From NCBI RefSeq assembly GCF_000801105.2, contig NC_079517.1, positions 16,740,001 to 16,804,000 on the forward strand: DNA of 64,000 nucleotides. Direction: 5' to 3'. This document shows, in pieces, positions 43,352-54,435 of this stretch; positions within the stretch are counted from its first letter, which is position 1, and every line of letters begins with the position of its first letter. Below the pieces are notes generated by a model, which saw nothing but the letters and a program-made list of their open reading frames with translations, searched no databases and was not told the origin of the DNA. Position numbers and translations under genes: made by a program. This DNA is from Raphanus sativus. Taxonomy: Eukaryota; Streptophyta; Magnoliopsida; Brassicales; Brassicaceae.

Positions 43352-46300
43352 TGTCAGCAGTTAAGAACAGAATACTCAAGTAGTAACAGAGATTCTCCGT
43401 ATTGTGATGCTACCATACATACTATATGCAGGGTGGGAGGTGCATCATCCCAAGCTTTTCCTAATGTCGACACTCTCGAAAGGATTAAGAGAGGAAGGTT
43501 AAGTTAATTTACAGATCTTTTTTTAGCAATAATAATGTTTAAATAGGTCTCAACTTTTTGAGGTGCCAAGTAGCAAGCTGCTGATTCTGGAACGCCTGTA
43601 ATTTTAGAATAATTTGCTTCTCTCTCTCTCTCTACTGTCACAGTTGGTTCTTCTCCCCTAGACACACTCTCATTCCTTAAAGTAGAAGTTGACGTAAATT
43701 GGAATCTGTATGGGGAACGCCTCTGCTTGAAGTTGAAGGAGAAGTTTCAGATTGTGTTCTAATTATTATAGATTTTGAGATTATTCAATTGTGTTCTAAT
43801 TAAGCGAATCTAAAACCTTTTAGCATTGTTTTAAGTTGACCAAAGAAAAACAGTCGTGTTATCCCTTTCTGAGTTGTACATTTTATTAGTCTCCTCCTGT
43901 TATTTATAAGACTAGGTGCGTAGCTTTAACAATCTCTTTTTTTTTACCAAAAAAAAGAAAGAAAAAGTAAAGTCACCTGTTGGAAAGTGATTGCTCTCAC
44001 CTCCGGTTGAGGAAGTCATAATTTTTCTTCTCACCATCATACTAAAACCAACAGAGGAAATTCAAGCTTTATAGCGTATAGTGTGGTTTAGATAACACAA
44101 AAAAGAGCAGATAAGTTTACCACATTTGTTAACACCTAAAACCATAGTTTCATAAGCTTAGAGAGAAACTAAGGACAAACAGAGAGAAAAAAAAACCAGC
44201 CCAACACGGACATCTGGTTTTCCGGCAACATTTACAACCACATCATAGTACTCAAGAGTAATTTTTAATTAAATCACAAGTTTTCCGCAAAAGGAATATT
44301 TTTTAGATATCAAGGTCCTGAGATCTGGCTCCTGTTTGCATTTCACCTAAAATTTTAATTATTCCAAACATGTAGCCAAACAAATCAAAGAAACGATTTG
44401 ATCAGAAAAAAACACAAATCAAAAACACGACAAGATGACTAGGAAAATAAGTATATGTGAGATGCTTTTAAATATTAAACTACAACTCAGTGTGACTACA
44501 ACAAGCTTTCTGTTGTGCATAGAATTTAAAAATCACACATGAGGGTTTCTAACATCAAAACATGATAGACGAGAATTCATCACCACATATTTCCCAATCA
44601 CAAATCTAACACAACTTTCTTTTTTATTTCTCCAAGAGTGCCAGACTTGTGGTTTCCATTTCTTGAGGCCAAGAGAATGTATCGATAATTAAAACTTCTG
44701 GAAGAAAGTTACAGAGCATAGAGATTGGTCAATGGGTATGTGTTCGTGCCGGATTTCAGGAACATGCTCTTGAAACTCTTTCTCTAAATGGCCTACTTCG
44801 CATCCTATTGCTGTTGCAACCTCCTCATCTGCAACAATGATTTTAATCAGAGTTCGTTTCAAGCTAGGAGCATAAAACAATGACAATACGCAAGTAGAAC
44901 TTGGTGCAATGCATACTGTAGTTTGACATAACATTGAGCATTCTAGAACCATTTCCTCTCTTTGCAGCCTCGCTAAACTGAGCAAACAAACCATCAGTAT
45001 TTTTGAAACACAATATTTTATAAAATTGTTATTTTAAAATTGACATTTCATTATTTTATCAAATTGTATTATATATATTTTAACTGATTTGGCTTGGAGT
45101 TAGACTAATTTATTATCATGATCAATTTAATTAGTGTAAATGTTTCTTAAAACTTGAAACTTCTTGAATGAAATATAGTAATATATAAACTTCACATTTT
45201 ATTTTATTATGCCAAAGTGAAATAAAATAATAACAATATATATAATTACTATTTTCAAAATTATTTTTGCTAATTTTGTATTTTCTGAAAAATAGAGAAT
45301 AACGAAGATTGCTGTCACTTTAAAAAAACCAAAAATGATTATTAAAAATAATAATATGGTCTCAAAATTCTGTTCATTATTTATTTCTGTATAATATCAT
45401 TTTCAATTTACAATCTTTTGTTTTCAAATGCTTCATAAAATTAATTTATATAAAATCGTTTTTATTATAAAATAGAGAGGTAGATATGTTTAATAAAATA
45501 GTTATGCAATGACAATCAACTCGAACTATGAGCTGCTTCTCGAGGGGTGGAGTATATTATTTTCATAAATAAATATATAAATATTTAACATTTAAAATAA
45601 TATTTTTAAAAATAGTTTTAAAAAGAATTTTTGAATTTCAAAAAAAATATTTTTAAAAAAATAAAAAATAATAAAAAGTTCGAGTTTGGAGACATATAAT
45701 TCCAAAACTTTAAAAATATATTTTTAGATTGTTTTTATTTTTTAATTAATTATTCGTGTTAACATATTATAAAGTAAAGATTAAAGGTTTTTTTTGAAAC
45801 TTCATATGTCATGTATTTATGAAAATGTCTATTAAAATCAGGTAAACATGAATGATGATACTAAAAATTAAAAATTTAAGAAAAATTAGAATTCCCTAAA
45901 TATTTTATAAACAATTATTTTTAGATAATTTACTATGATTATAAAATATAGCTATGTAGTTAACATAAATCCGCGCGTAGCTGACGAACATTATCTGCCA
46001 TCTTTGCAAGGTTATCCCTCCATAAACTGTGTAAGCTAAATGCATTCATAACTTAACATTTTCAAAAGTTAATACATTTACCATAGAACACGCAGGTAAA
46101 TATGTAATCTTCTGCACCATTTCCTACAGAAAGAAGAATATATTTGATGCTTCCAAATTTATTTCTATTAGATGAATGTGTCTCCGATTCTTTTTGGCTA
46201 AGATATTGGAATATAAAATCAAAAATAAACCATAATATAATTTGTTTTAGTGACTCGGTTTATGCCTATCCCTGGACACTTTTATTATACAATAATTTAA

Positions 46301-46809
46301 TTTGGTTTAGATAAACTACTACATTATTTAAAATAAAATATAAAATTAATGAAATAAACATTTAAATATGAGGTTCATATCAACAAAATAAATCAAGTAT
46401 ATACTATTAATTATATTATATAGTTTACATGTACTTATGCTATTATATTTTAATTGATTGGTTTATTCGGTTTATTCAGTTTGAACGGTTTAAATACCAA
46501 AGCATATCTATATATCCCTATTTCTAAAAAAGGACATATGTTCGGTATATTTGGTATCGCCAGATTTAATCCATTTTCTCTAGCTCGGTTTGGTTTAATT
46601 TTAGTGGGTTAATTTTACCGGAATAAAACACCCCTAAATAATTCCAGTAGCACTTACAATTAGAAAATCAAGTTTATTACCCAAACTATTCTTTTTGTTT
46701 TTAAATAATTGATGTTCACCAACTTTTCTATTGTTTTGAAAATACAAAACTCCCACAAACAAAAACATTGAAACATTCGATAAATAAACTATTAACACAT
46801 TTATCAACA
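43352..46809. other. Long gene-poor stretch
   Basis: Mostly AT-rich intergenic DNA with a CT microsatellite at 43619-43634. A minus-strand frame at 44689-44994 contains ADEEVATAIGCEVGH, a faint echo of M48 peptidases, too weak to call. No other gene is supported. Confidence 0.4.
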
Positions 46810-46844
46810 CACTTTTCTGCGCGTAGCACGGAGAGAGACTCTAG
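46810..46844 (+). mobile_element. Helitron-like terminus at the left edge of copy B
   Basis: GCGCGTAGCACGG is followed by AGAGAGACTCTAG|T, which resembles a Helitron 3' end (GC-rich stem plus CTAG before T). The partner end is not identified. Copy B starts within three bases of it. Confidence 0.4.
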
Positions 46845-47971
46845 TAGATTTAAAATGTTAGTTATTCCACTTTCGCACTAATTTTAATTATTTTCTTTGA
46901 CGACAGCACTAATTTTAATTCACAATATTTTTTTCCTAATTTATCTATTTTCGTAACTTGTTATGTGATCCTAAATAACATTTTAGAAGCTTGTTTACTT
47001 TATACATTGTGTGATTGGAATTTTTAATTAACATGCACATATGATTATTTTTTAATTATATATGTGATTTTCGTAAAAACAAAACAATGAACCATACTTT
47101 ACTTATTTTTAATTTATAATATACATATACTAATCTATATAATCCAGAATGCTCATACTCCAAGTAACACTGGGAGGGTAATGAAAGCGATTCCCATTCC
47201 TGTTGTATACGTAATCTTGACGATTAGCATTCAGAGAGTGGCTTTGGAACTCAAAAGTCTTTAATTTCCATATACGCACATGCTCCAAAGTTTGTTTGAC
47301 AAGTTAATTTTTAAATTTATAAAAAAAATCATTAATTGGTTATATATGGATACTGGAGAGTCGTGCAACTCCTATTGGTTACAAGGCCCGAGATTGCCGT
47401 ATCTGAGTCCAAAAATATTGTGTTAAGTCACTCAGGTTCTAGGTTTGTTTGTATCTGCACCGAGATCAATGGAGAAGAAAGTTGATAAGAAGTTCACTTG
47501 GGTGATAAAGGATTTCTCTTCTTTGCAATATGATAAAATATTTTCAGATAAATTTGTCGTCAGTGGCTGCAAATGGTATAAGTTTTTCAAGTGTTTTCAT
47601 TAATACCCTTCACAAATTTGCTTAATTTGTTTTTCCTACAGGTACATTAGTGCTTATCCCAAAGGATACAAGGTTGATAACTTTCTGTCAGTGTATCTGG
47701 AAGTCCCCGATTGTGGATCATTGCCATCTGGATGGAGAAGACACGCACGATATCGCCTCATTGTTGTAAATCAACGTTCTGAGAAACTCTCCCGGCAACT
47801 TGGTAATATATCCTCGTTCTGGTCGGTCTAAAAGAGTTATTAATTTCGTTATATTTCTTAAGGTCGAACATTGTTCTTCAATCCACATAAGCATATTTCA
47901 TTGTAACTCTATATTAGATGAATAATTATTTGTGGTTTTACAGAAGTACAACACTGGTTTGATGTTACGTC

Positions 47972-48719
47972 TAAGATCATCTCCAACCCTACTCAATTTT
48001 CTACTCCAAACATCATTTTGGAGTAAAATTCTCTCCAACCCCACTCTATTTTCAACTCCAAAATGGAGTAATGACTAGGGTTACTCTATTTATGGAGTAA
48101 TCTTACATATTACTCTATTTTGGAGTTGAACTTTTTTTATTTATAAAATGATCCTTTAAATCTTTAATGTTCTTATTTCTTACTTAAATAATATTTTAAA
48201 ATGAAAAAATAACATGAAAATAAGATATTTTATTATTTAATAATTTGACATAAAATGCATAACATAATTAAACAACATAAATAATATAAAATAAAAATAA
48301 CATAAAATAAGTGATTTAAATGCCCGGCTTTAAAATTTGCTTGCTCGATTTAGGAATATCAAAAATAAAGAAGCTCATTTTTTAATTACGAAATGCATTA
48401 GTTGATCATTTGTGGGAAGAATATTCTAATACTTATTATTGAACCAACTTATATATTATATTTTATTCTATTTTTATGATCTTTTGTACCTTTTACTAAT
48501 AAATATTTAATTTAAATAAATTATATTTTAAGGCAGTTTTGCAAACATAAAATAGTTGGGGTTAATTGGTAAACTTTTATAAGTATAAGATATTACTAAC
48601 AATTATTAACTATTTTTAAAGTAAAAAATGGAGTAATACATTGGAGTAAAACCTTACTCTATTTTGGAGTTGCATCATTTTGGAGTAAAATTTGGAGTAA
48701 TACATTGGAGATGTTCTAA
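47972..48719. mobile_element. Tourist/PIF-Harbinger-like MITE in exon 3
   Basis: TAA target duplication (47972-47974 and 48717-48719). Ends GATCATCTCCAACCC and ACATTGGAGATGTTC are inverted repeats. The empty site is TCTAACAAC at 32136-32144 in copy A. The interior has sub-terminal repeats of ACTCTATTTTGGAGT and no gene. Confidence 0.9.
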
Positions 48720-48877
48720 CAACTGGGGCTTTCCATCCATGCTTTCCCTTGATGAAATTAATGCCAAAGATAGCGGGTTTCTGGTAAAAGGGGAGCTCAA
48801 GATTGCTATCAAGATAGATCTTCTTGAAATTATTGGCAAAGTAGAGGTTAATGGGTTTCATCTTTTTTCTTCACAGG

Positions 48878-49137
48878 TAAGGGCATCTCCAACTCCACTC
48901 TATTTTTCACTCTAAAATAGAGTTTAGAGTAAAAAATGTTCCAATGGTACTCTATTTCTTACTCTATAATAGAGTGAAAAATAGGTTTATTCCAAATATA
49001 GAGTAAGTTGTTTTTTCTTTGTTCATCACTCTATTTTCTACTCTAAAATAGAGCACAATTGGAGTAAATTCCATCTCTATTATAGAGTCACTCTATTTTA
49101 AAGTAAAAAATAGAGTGAACCCTTGGAAATGCTCTAA
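48878..49137. mobile_element. Tourist/PIF-Harbinger-like MITE in intron 3
   Basis: TAA target duplication (48878-48880, 49135-49137). Ends GGGCATCTCCAACTCC and ..CCCTTGGAAATGCTC are inverted repeats. Length 254 bases, rich in ACTCTATTTT. The empty site CAGGTAATAATTT is at 32301 in copy A. It begins four bases after the exon 3 end, so it directly alters donor context (CAG|GTAAGGGC). Confidence 0.9.
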
Positions 49138-49660
49138 TAATTTAAGGATGTTGTAAATTTGTGTGCAGAAATTTCAGCAACGAGTGAAAACATGATGAAC
49201 TTAACTTGTCTAACAAGATGCTTTTTTTTTGTATATCTGTTTTCCTTCTCAGGTGGAAAACGTAAGCCGTATGTTTGAAAAACACCCAAAGACTGCTTCT
49301 GAAGTCCATCTAAAGAACCCTAATATTAGGACAGGTTACATGAATTTGCTACTTTGCCTGATTGATACTTTGCGCCAGTCGCCTCAAGAGCTCCCCAAGG
49401 ATGATCTGGACGAGGCTCATTATGCACTGGAATCATTGACCGATGCTGGGTTTAATTTGGATTGGTTGGAGAAGAAAATCTCTCAAGTTTCAGAAATGAA
49501 GGAGAAAGCGAAAGATGGTGAGATTCGTAGGCAAGAGATTGAGATAGAGTTGAAAGATTTGAAGCAGAAGTGCTCAGACGTGGATGCTCAACTGGGGAAG
49601 GAGAAGTCAAAGGCGCTGGCTGCAAAAACTCCTATCTCATTTGATGATATTATTGAATAA

Positions 49661-50370
49661 TCTGCAGCCATTAGACACTTGTAGTTATGTTCTTATTTGA
49701 TGTTAGGCGAAGCTCTGCTTCTTAGCATATGCTCCGTTGTACTTGTATCACTGAAAAAGTCTTTTGTTTAATCTTTCTATGTGCTTACTTGCGAATTAAG
49801 TAACAAATATGCTTCAGTTTGTATTATTATTTATTTCGAAAATGCCTCTTTTTCGGATATCCTCTATGTGCCCAATCTTTGAATATGGTGAAGGATTGAG
49901 TGAACCTTATAAATAAATTCTAAGACGTCTGTTCTCTTGTAAGGATGGTGTCCCTTGGTTTCAATTAACAGAATGTTTTAAGCTAGGTTACTTGGTTCGA
50001 AAGTAATTGCTTTTAGAGTTCACACTTCACAGACTTGGTTTTGCTTTTAGAGTTCACAGACTTGGTTTTGCTTTTCTATTTCATAGATTTTCATATCACA
50101 TTTTTGAAAGAAAGTATTACAATTATGATCTTCGTTAAATAAAAGCGAATCTCTCTTGCTACGAACATATACCGCATTTGAAGAGTCGCAATCAATAAAG
50201 AGGATCGAGAAGTCTTTTATCATTTATTAATTCGTAGTTATGACAAAATAGGTCAAGACTGTTCGCGTTCCTGCTCGTTTATTTGAGATGCCTTTAAAAA
50301 CTTGTTTTAGTGTTGGTTAATCCAGTTTCATCCATAATAGAACTTCAAAACTTTATCCTTTCTCACTCCA
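49661..50370. other. Intergenic stretch, copy B
   Basis: Colinear with 32832-33545. A 34-base piece (TTTGCTTTTAGAGTTCACAG) is duplicated at 50010-50060. No gene. Confidence 0.5.
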
Positions 50371-51505
50371 ATGGCAGAGCAAGTTGGTCACAAGTTCGCC
50401 TGGGTAATCAAAGAATTTTCCTCTTTGCGTGAGAAGTTTTATTCTCCTACAGTCCAGATTGGTGATTGCAAATGGTAAAAAAAAAAATATACTTCTTACT
50501 GCTCTATGGTTTGGCTTAGTGAAACCGTTTCTTCTCATGTTCTTCAGGCGTCTATCTGTCTATCCCAAGGGAATACCTGTTAGTGACCACTTATCTCTGT
50601 TTCTGGAATTTGCTGATGTTAAATCATTGCCTTTTGGATGGAGAAGATTGATAAAATTTCGGTTAACAATAGCAAAACAAGTTTCGGAAGGACCCTCAGT
50701 ACTCAAAAGTGATTATTACTTAACTCTACTGATTTTTTTTTTTAAATTCCGTTTCATTCATCCATGGCAAAGTAAACTTTGTGTATTTTATGCATTTTTT
50801 TACTCATGGGCCTTGTTATGCTGCAAATTACTATTTTATGATATGAATCATATGATGTCTTTATGAGTTGTGATATTGATTAGATGTAACAGGGCGTTCA
50901 TGCAGTACTATAATTCAATTTTGATTTATTGTCATGAAATTCTACAGAATCACATCGCTGGTTTGATCAAAAGAAACCCCTGTGGGGGTTTCCAACTATG
51001 ATTCCTTTAGCCAAAATCCATGACAAAAATGAAGGGTTCCTTGTAAACGACGAACTCATTATAGTTGCCGAGGTAGATGTTCTTCAGGTTGTTGGCTCCT
51101 CGGAGAAACCTGAAGAGACAAATCCTCCGAGCCAGGTATATGTAACATAACTGATGTCAGTGGGGTTTACGTTTTAGTTTCTTCTTAAATGACTTTAGTT
51201 TTCAGGTCTTTATCATACCATACTCCTGTGTGTGTCTCAATTAGCAGGTAGAATCTGTGAGCTCGATCCAAGACAGTGTAGTAGAATTTCGTGCAAGGAA
51301 CCAATATCTGAAGACTGCATGCACGAATGTCTTGCTCAGTTTTACTCAGACTTTGTGCCAAACACCTCAGGAGCTTTCCCTTGATGATATGGTCGAAGCA
51401 GAGAAAGTACTGGCTTACATGAAAGATACTGGCTTGGAGGTGGAGTGGTTGGTGAAGAAGCTTAATGAAGTGAAGGAAAAGAAGAAGAGCAGTCTGGTTA
51501 AGTAA
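50371..51505 (+). CDS. MATH domain protein, short-tail class (duplicate of 33546)
   Basis: Exons 50371-50474, 50548-50708, 50948-51135 and 51248-51505 give 236 residues. Exon 1 is MAEQVGHKFAWVIKEFSSL ... IGDCKW; exon 2 has [17 protein letters not shown]; exon 3 has HRWFDQKKPLWGFPTM and LIIVAEVDVLQVVG. Exon 4 is [19 protein letters not shown] and ends EVKEKKKSSLVK, five residues earlier than its twin because of a small indel near 51485. Otherwise it appears intact. Confidence 0.85.
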
Positions 51506-52465
51506 AGGGGGAAAAAATAACAGACTGAGTTACTTGTGAAAGTTACAACTCATAATCTAAAAAACAAATTTCATATGAATTGGTTTAAAGCTTGTTTGAT
51601 TCGGTTTAATATGCTTGAACTCAGTTTGGTTTGGTTTAAGTTGATTCATCTCCCTTCAGTTTTGAAGAATATAATTAAGTTGCAGCAATATTGGTTTTGA
51701 AAGACAACCATGATGTAGAAACTGGCATAATTCTGTTGTGCTCGGTTTCAAGGTTTGCTCTGTTGTTTGATTCATCAAAGAGTTTCTTACTTGATGTTCT
51801 GGTATGCTCATTCTTTACATATAGATGAACTACAGCGGAAGTTTCCACAACCTCTACTTTTCTTGAAACTTCTTAGGACATGAATAGGAAGATTCACGTC
51901 CAAATATGTGGCTTGACGTCCACGCTACAAAATCCAATCGATGAGTTAGCATTAATCTTCTACTCTTTACTTATTAATCTGTATTAGATACGTTCTGTAA
52001 ATACAGAGCTTTCTACCTAACACTACAATATTTCTCTTCTTACTAAATTTCGAAATCTTAATTATCCAACTCTTTGACACTAATTCTTACAATATTTTTC
52101 CCTAATTTATTTTATGTTTTGGTATGTGACCGTATATAAATAACTTTGCATTTGTATACGTAAACTAGTTTATGGAATCCAGAATGCACATGCTCGAAGT
52201 AACCCTAAGAGGAAATGAAAGCTATTCTCATTCGTGCATATGGTGTACGTAACGATTACAATTCAATGGGTTAGGGTGGCTTTCAAACTCATAAAGTTAT
52301 ATTTACATTGGAGAATATCTGTAGTTTGCGTAAATCATTGATGACGAGTTTAGGAATATTGGAATCTTAATATCAATATCGCTTATATATTTGACTATCT
52401 AAGTCAAAAAAATTGTGTTGATAGCCGCTCAGGTTCTAGGGTTTTCCGTTTCTTCATCGAGATCA
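51506..52465. other. Intergenic stretch, copy B
   Basis: Colinear with 34681-35659, with a few small indels. No gene. Confidence 0.5.
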
Positions 52466-53892
52466 ATGGAGAAGAAGTTTGATAAGAAGTTCACTTGGAT
52501 GATCAAAGATTTCTCTTCTTTGAAATCGGTGAATATATTGTCAGATATTTTCGTCGTCCGTGGCTGCAAATGGTAAAAGTTTTTTTTGTGTTTTCATACA
52601 TATATCCACAGTTTTGCTTAAATCTTCGTTTTTTTTCTTGCAGGCAACTTAATGCATATCCTAAAGGAAACAAGGGTCATAACTTTTTGTCTTTGTTTCT
52701 GGAAGTCGCCGGTTATGAATCCTTGCCATCTGGATGGAGAAGACACGTACGATTTCGCCTCATTGTTGTAAATCAACGTTCGGAGACCCTCTCCCGGCAA
52801 AATGGTAAAAGTTTTCCATTCCTTGGTCCTTTTGAAGTAGTTCCCGTCTCCAAATTATTTTCAATGGCAATATCATAAACAAAAAATAATGAGTTGATCA
52901 CGGTAACAAACCCATATAACATATTAATGTTTCATCCATCCACATGAAACATTCGTCTTGGTTCTCAATTTTTAAGAGGTAGTATGTGTTCTATGGTGCC
53001 AAAAATAAGGAAAATTTTATCGTGAATTTACCTTAAAAATTACTATGACCCCATAAATGTTAGGGAAGGCCCTGCTTTCATCACATCTTACAACAATTGG
53101 AACCTTCTAACATAGAATTCCAGTAAAAAGAAAGTCTCTTGTTTTCTCAGAAAACAAAAAAAAACAAGAAAAACAACAAAATAGGTCCCTTGTTTTACTA
53201 TAATTCTATTTTGTACAAGGTTATAAATTATAAGCAATTTCATGTAGTTCTTGATTATATGAACGGTTTGTGTTTTTACAGAAGGACAAAACTGGTTTGA
53301 AGAGAAGGCTAACGGCTGGGGTTTTGCATCCATGCTTTCTCTTGATGAAATTAATGCCAAAGATAGTGGGTTCCTGGTGAATGGGGAGCTCAAGATTGTT
53401 GCCGAGATAGAACTTCTTGAAGTTATTGGCAAAGTAGATGTTAATGGGTTTCACCTTCTTTCTTCACAGGTAGGAATTTAAGAACTTTTTAAAAAAAAAT
53501 TTGTGTAGAAATTTCACCAACGAGTGAAAACCTAATATTTTAACTTGTATAACAAGGTGCTTTTGTGGTGTCTCGGGAATATAGATTCTACTTTGTATCT
53601 ACGTTTTCACTTTCAGGTGGAATCTGTGAGCCGTATGTTTGAAAAGCATCCAGAAACTGCTACTGAAGTCCATCTAAAGAACCCAAATCTTAGGACAGGT
53701 TACATGAGTTTGCTACTCAGTCTGATAGATACTCTGTGCCAGTCGCCTCACAAGCTCCCCAAGGATGATCTGGATGAGGCGTATTATGCACTAGAATCCT
53801 TGACTGATGCTGGTTTTAAGTTGGATTGGTTGGAGAAAAAAATTTCTCATGTGTTAGAAAGGAAGGAGAAAGAGAAAGACGGTGAGATGTAA
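52466..53892 (+). pseudogene. MATH coiled-coil gene truncated by retroelement (duplicate of 35660)
   Basis: Exons 52466-52572, 52644-52804, 53282-53469 and 53617-53892. All is as in the twin at 35660 until GACGGTGAGAT (53888), where the copia LTR starts and gives GAGATG-TAA. The protein would be 243 residues, keeping MATH and the first part of the tail but losing the last 45 or so residues including the FDDV end. It could still be expressed, with LTR sequence as 3' end. Confidence 0.85.
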
Positions 53893-54367
53893 GCTCAAGA
53901 AAAGAGCTGTGATCGTGAAGAAGAGAGGAAGACTGTGTCACACATGTGATCGATGTGTGACACAATGGAAAGAGTCGGTTATGGAAACTATGACGTGGCA
54001 TAACGTGGTTATCAAGTAAAGAAGATATGGAAGATTAGATTGCATCGAGATATTAGGAAATATAGTATATTCGATGAGGGCTACTTAACTAGATTATCTA
54101 GGGCAGATCTAGGTTAAGTACGCTAATTGGAAAAAGCTTGAGCAAGGGTTTGTCTTGTCAAGTAAAGAGGTGATCGAGTTCAGGGTGTTGAAGCTCGATC
54201 TACTGAGTTTAAGAGATTAGAAATTGGTCCGTCTCTAGTCGTGTGTGACTGAGAGTAATTCGGATTAAACAGATCTAGGAGATTGTTTAAGTGATTTCTA
54301 ATATACAAGAAAGAGTGTTCTTGGATTCTCTGTGTGCTCCTTATATTCGTTTGTCCCTGAACTTTCA
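53890..54367 (+). mobile_element. 5' LTR of the Ty1/copia element
   Basis: Begins TGTAAGCTCAAG at the break in the MATH gene and ends ..CTGAACTTTCA directly before the primer-binding site. It holds a perfect inverted repeat with 12-base arms (TGTGTCACACAT, 7-base loop, ATGTGTGACACA) at 53935-53965. No second copy is found downstream. Confidence 0.7.
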
Positions 54368-54385
54368 TTTGGTATCAGAGCAGGA
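54368..54385 (+). other. Primer-binding site, initiator Met-tRNA type
   Basis: TTTGGTATCAGAGCAGG follows the LTR; TGGTATCAGAGC is the usual complement of plant initiator tRNA-Met 3' end. Confidence 0.85.
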
Positions 54386-54435
54386 AACCTCTGTGGTATC
54401 AAGTACTACTAACAGGTTGAGGTCCTGCGGATTTC

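Larger units (their letters stand above)
47469..49660 (+). pseudogene. MATH coiled-coil gene interrupted by a MITE in exon 3
   Basis: Exons 1 (47469-47575), 2 (47642-47802) and 4 (49253-49660) are intact and nearly identical to the gene at 31638. Exon 3 (47944-48876) contains a 742-base insertion after GATGTTACGTCTAA (47974), within the [12 protein letters not shown] segment of MATH. A second MITE sits just after its donor, in intron 3. Translation through the first insertion meets stops, so no full MATH domain can be made unless the insert is spliced out. Confidence 0.9.

Noticed and set aside
44689..44994. Minus-strand frame with ADEEVATAIGCEVGH, like an M48 metallopeptidase
   Set aside because: The first His of HEXXH is Cys, nothing else in the frame matches, and no neighbouring exons are found.
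3805..53892. MATH-BTB ubiquitin ligase adaptors
   Set aside because: No BTB domain follows MATH in any member; the tail is a coiled-coil type domain.
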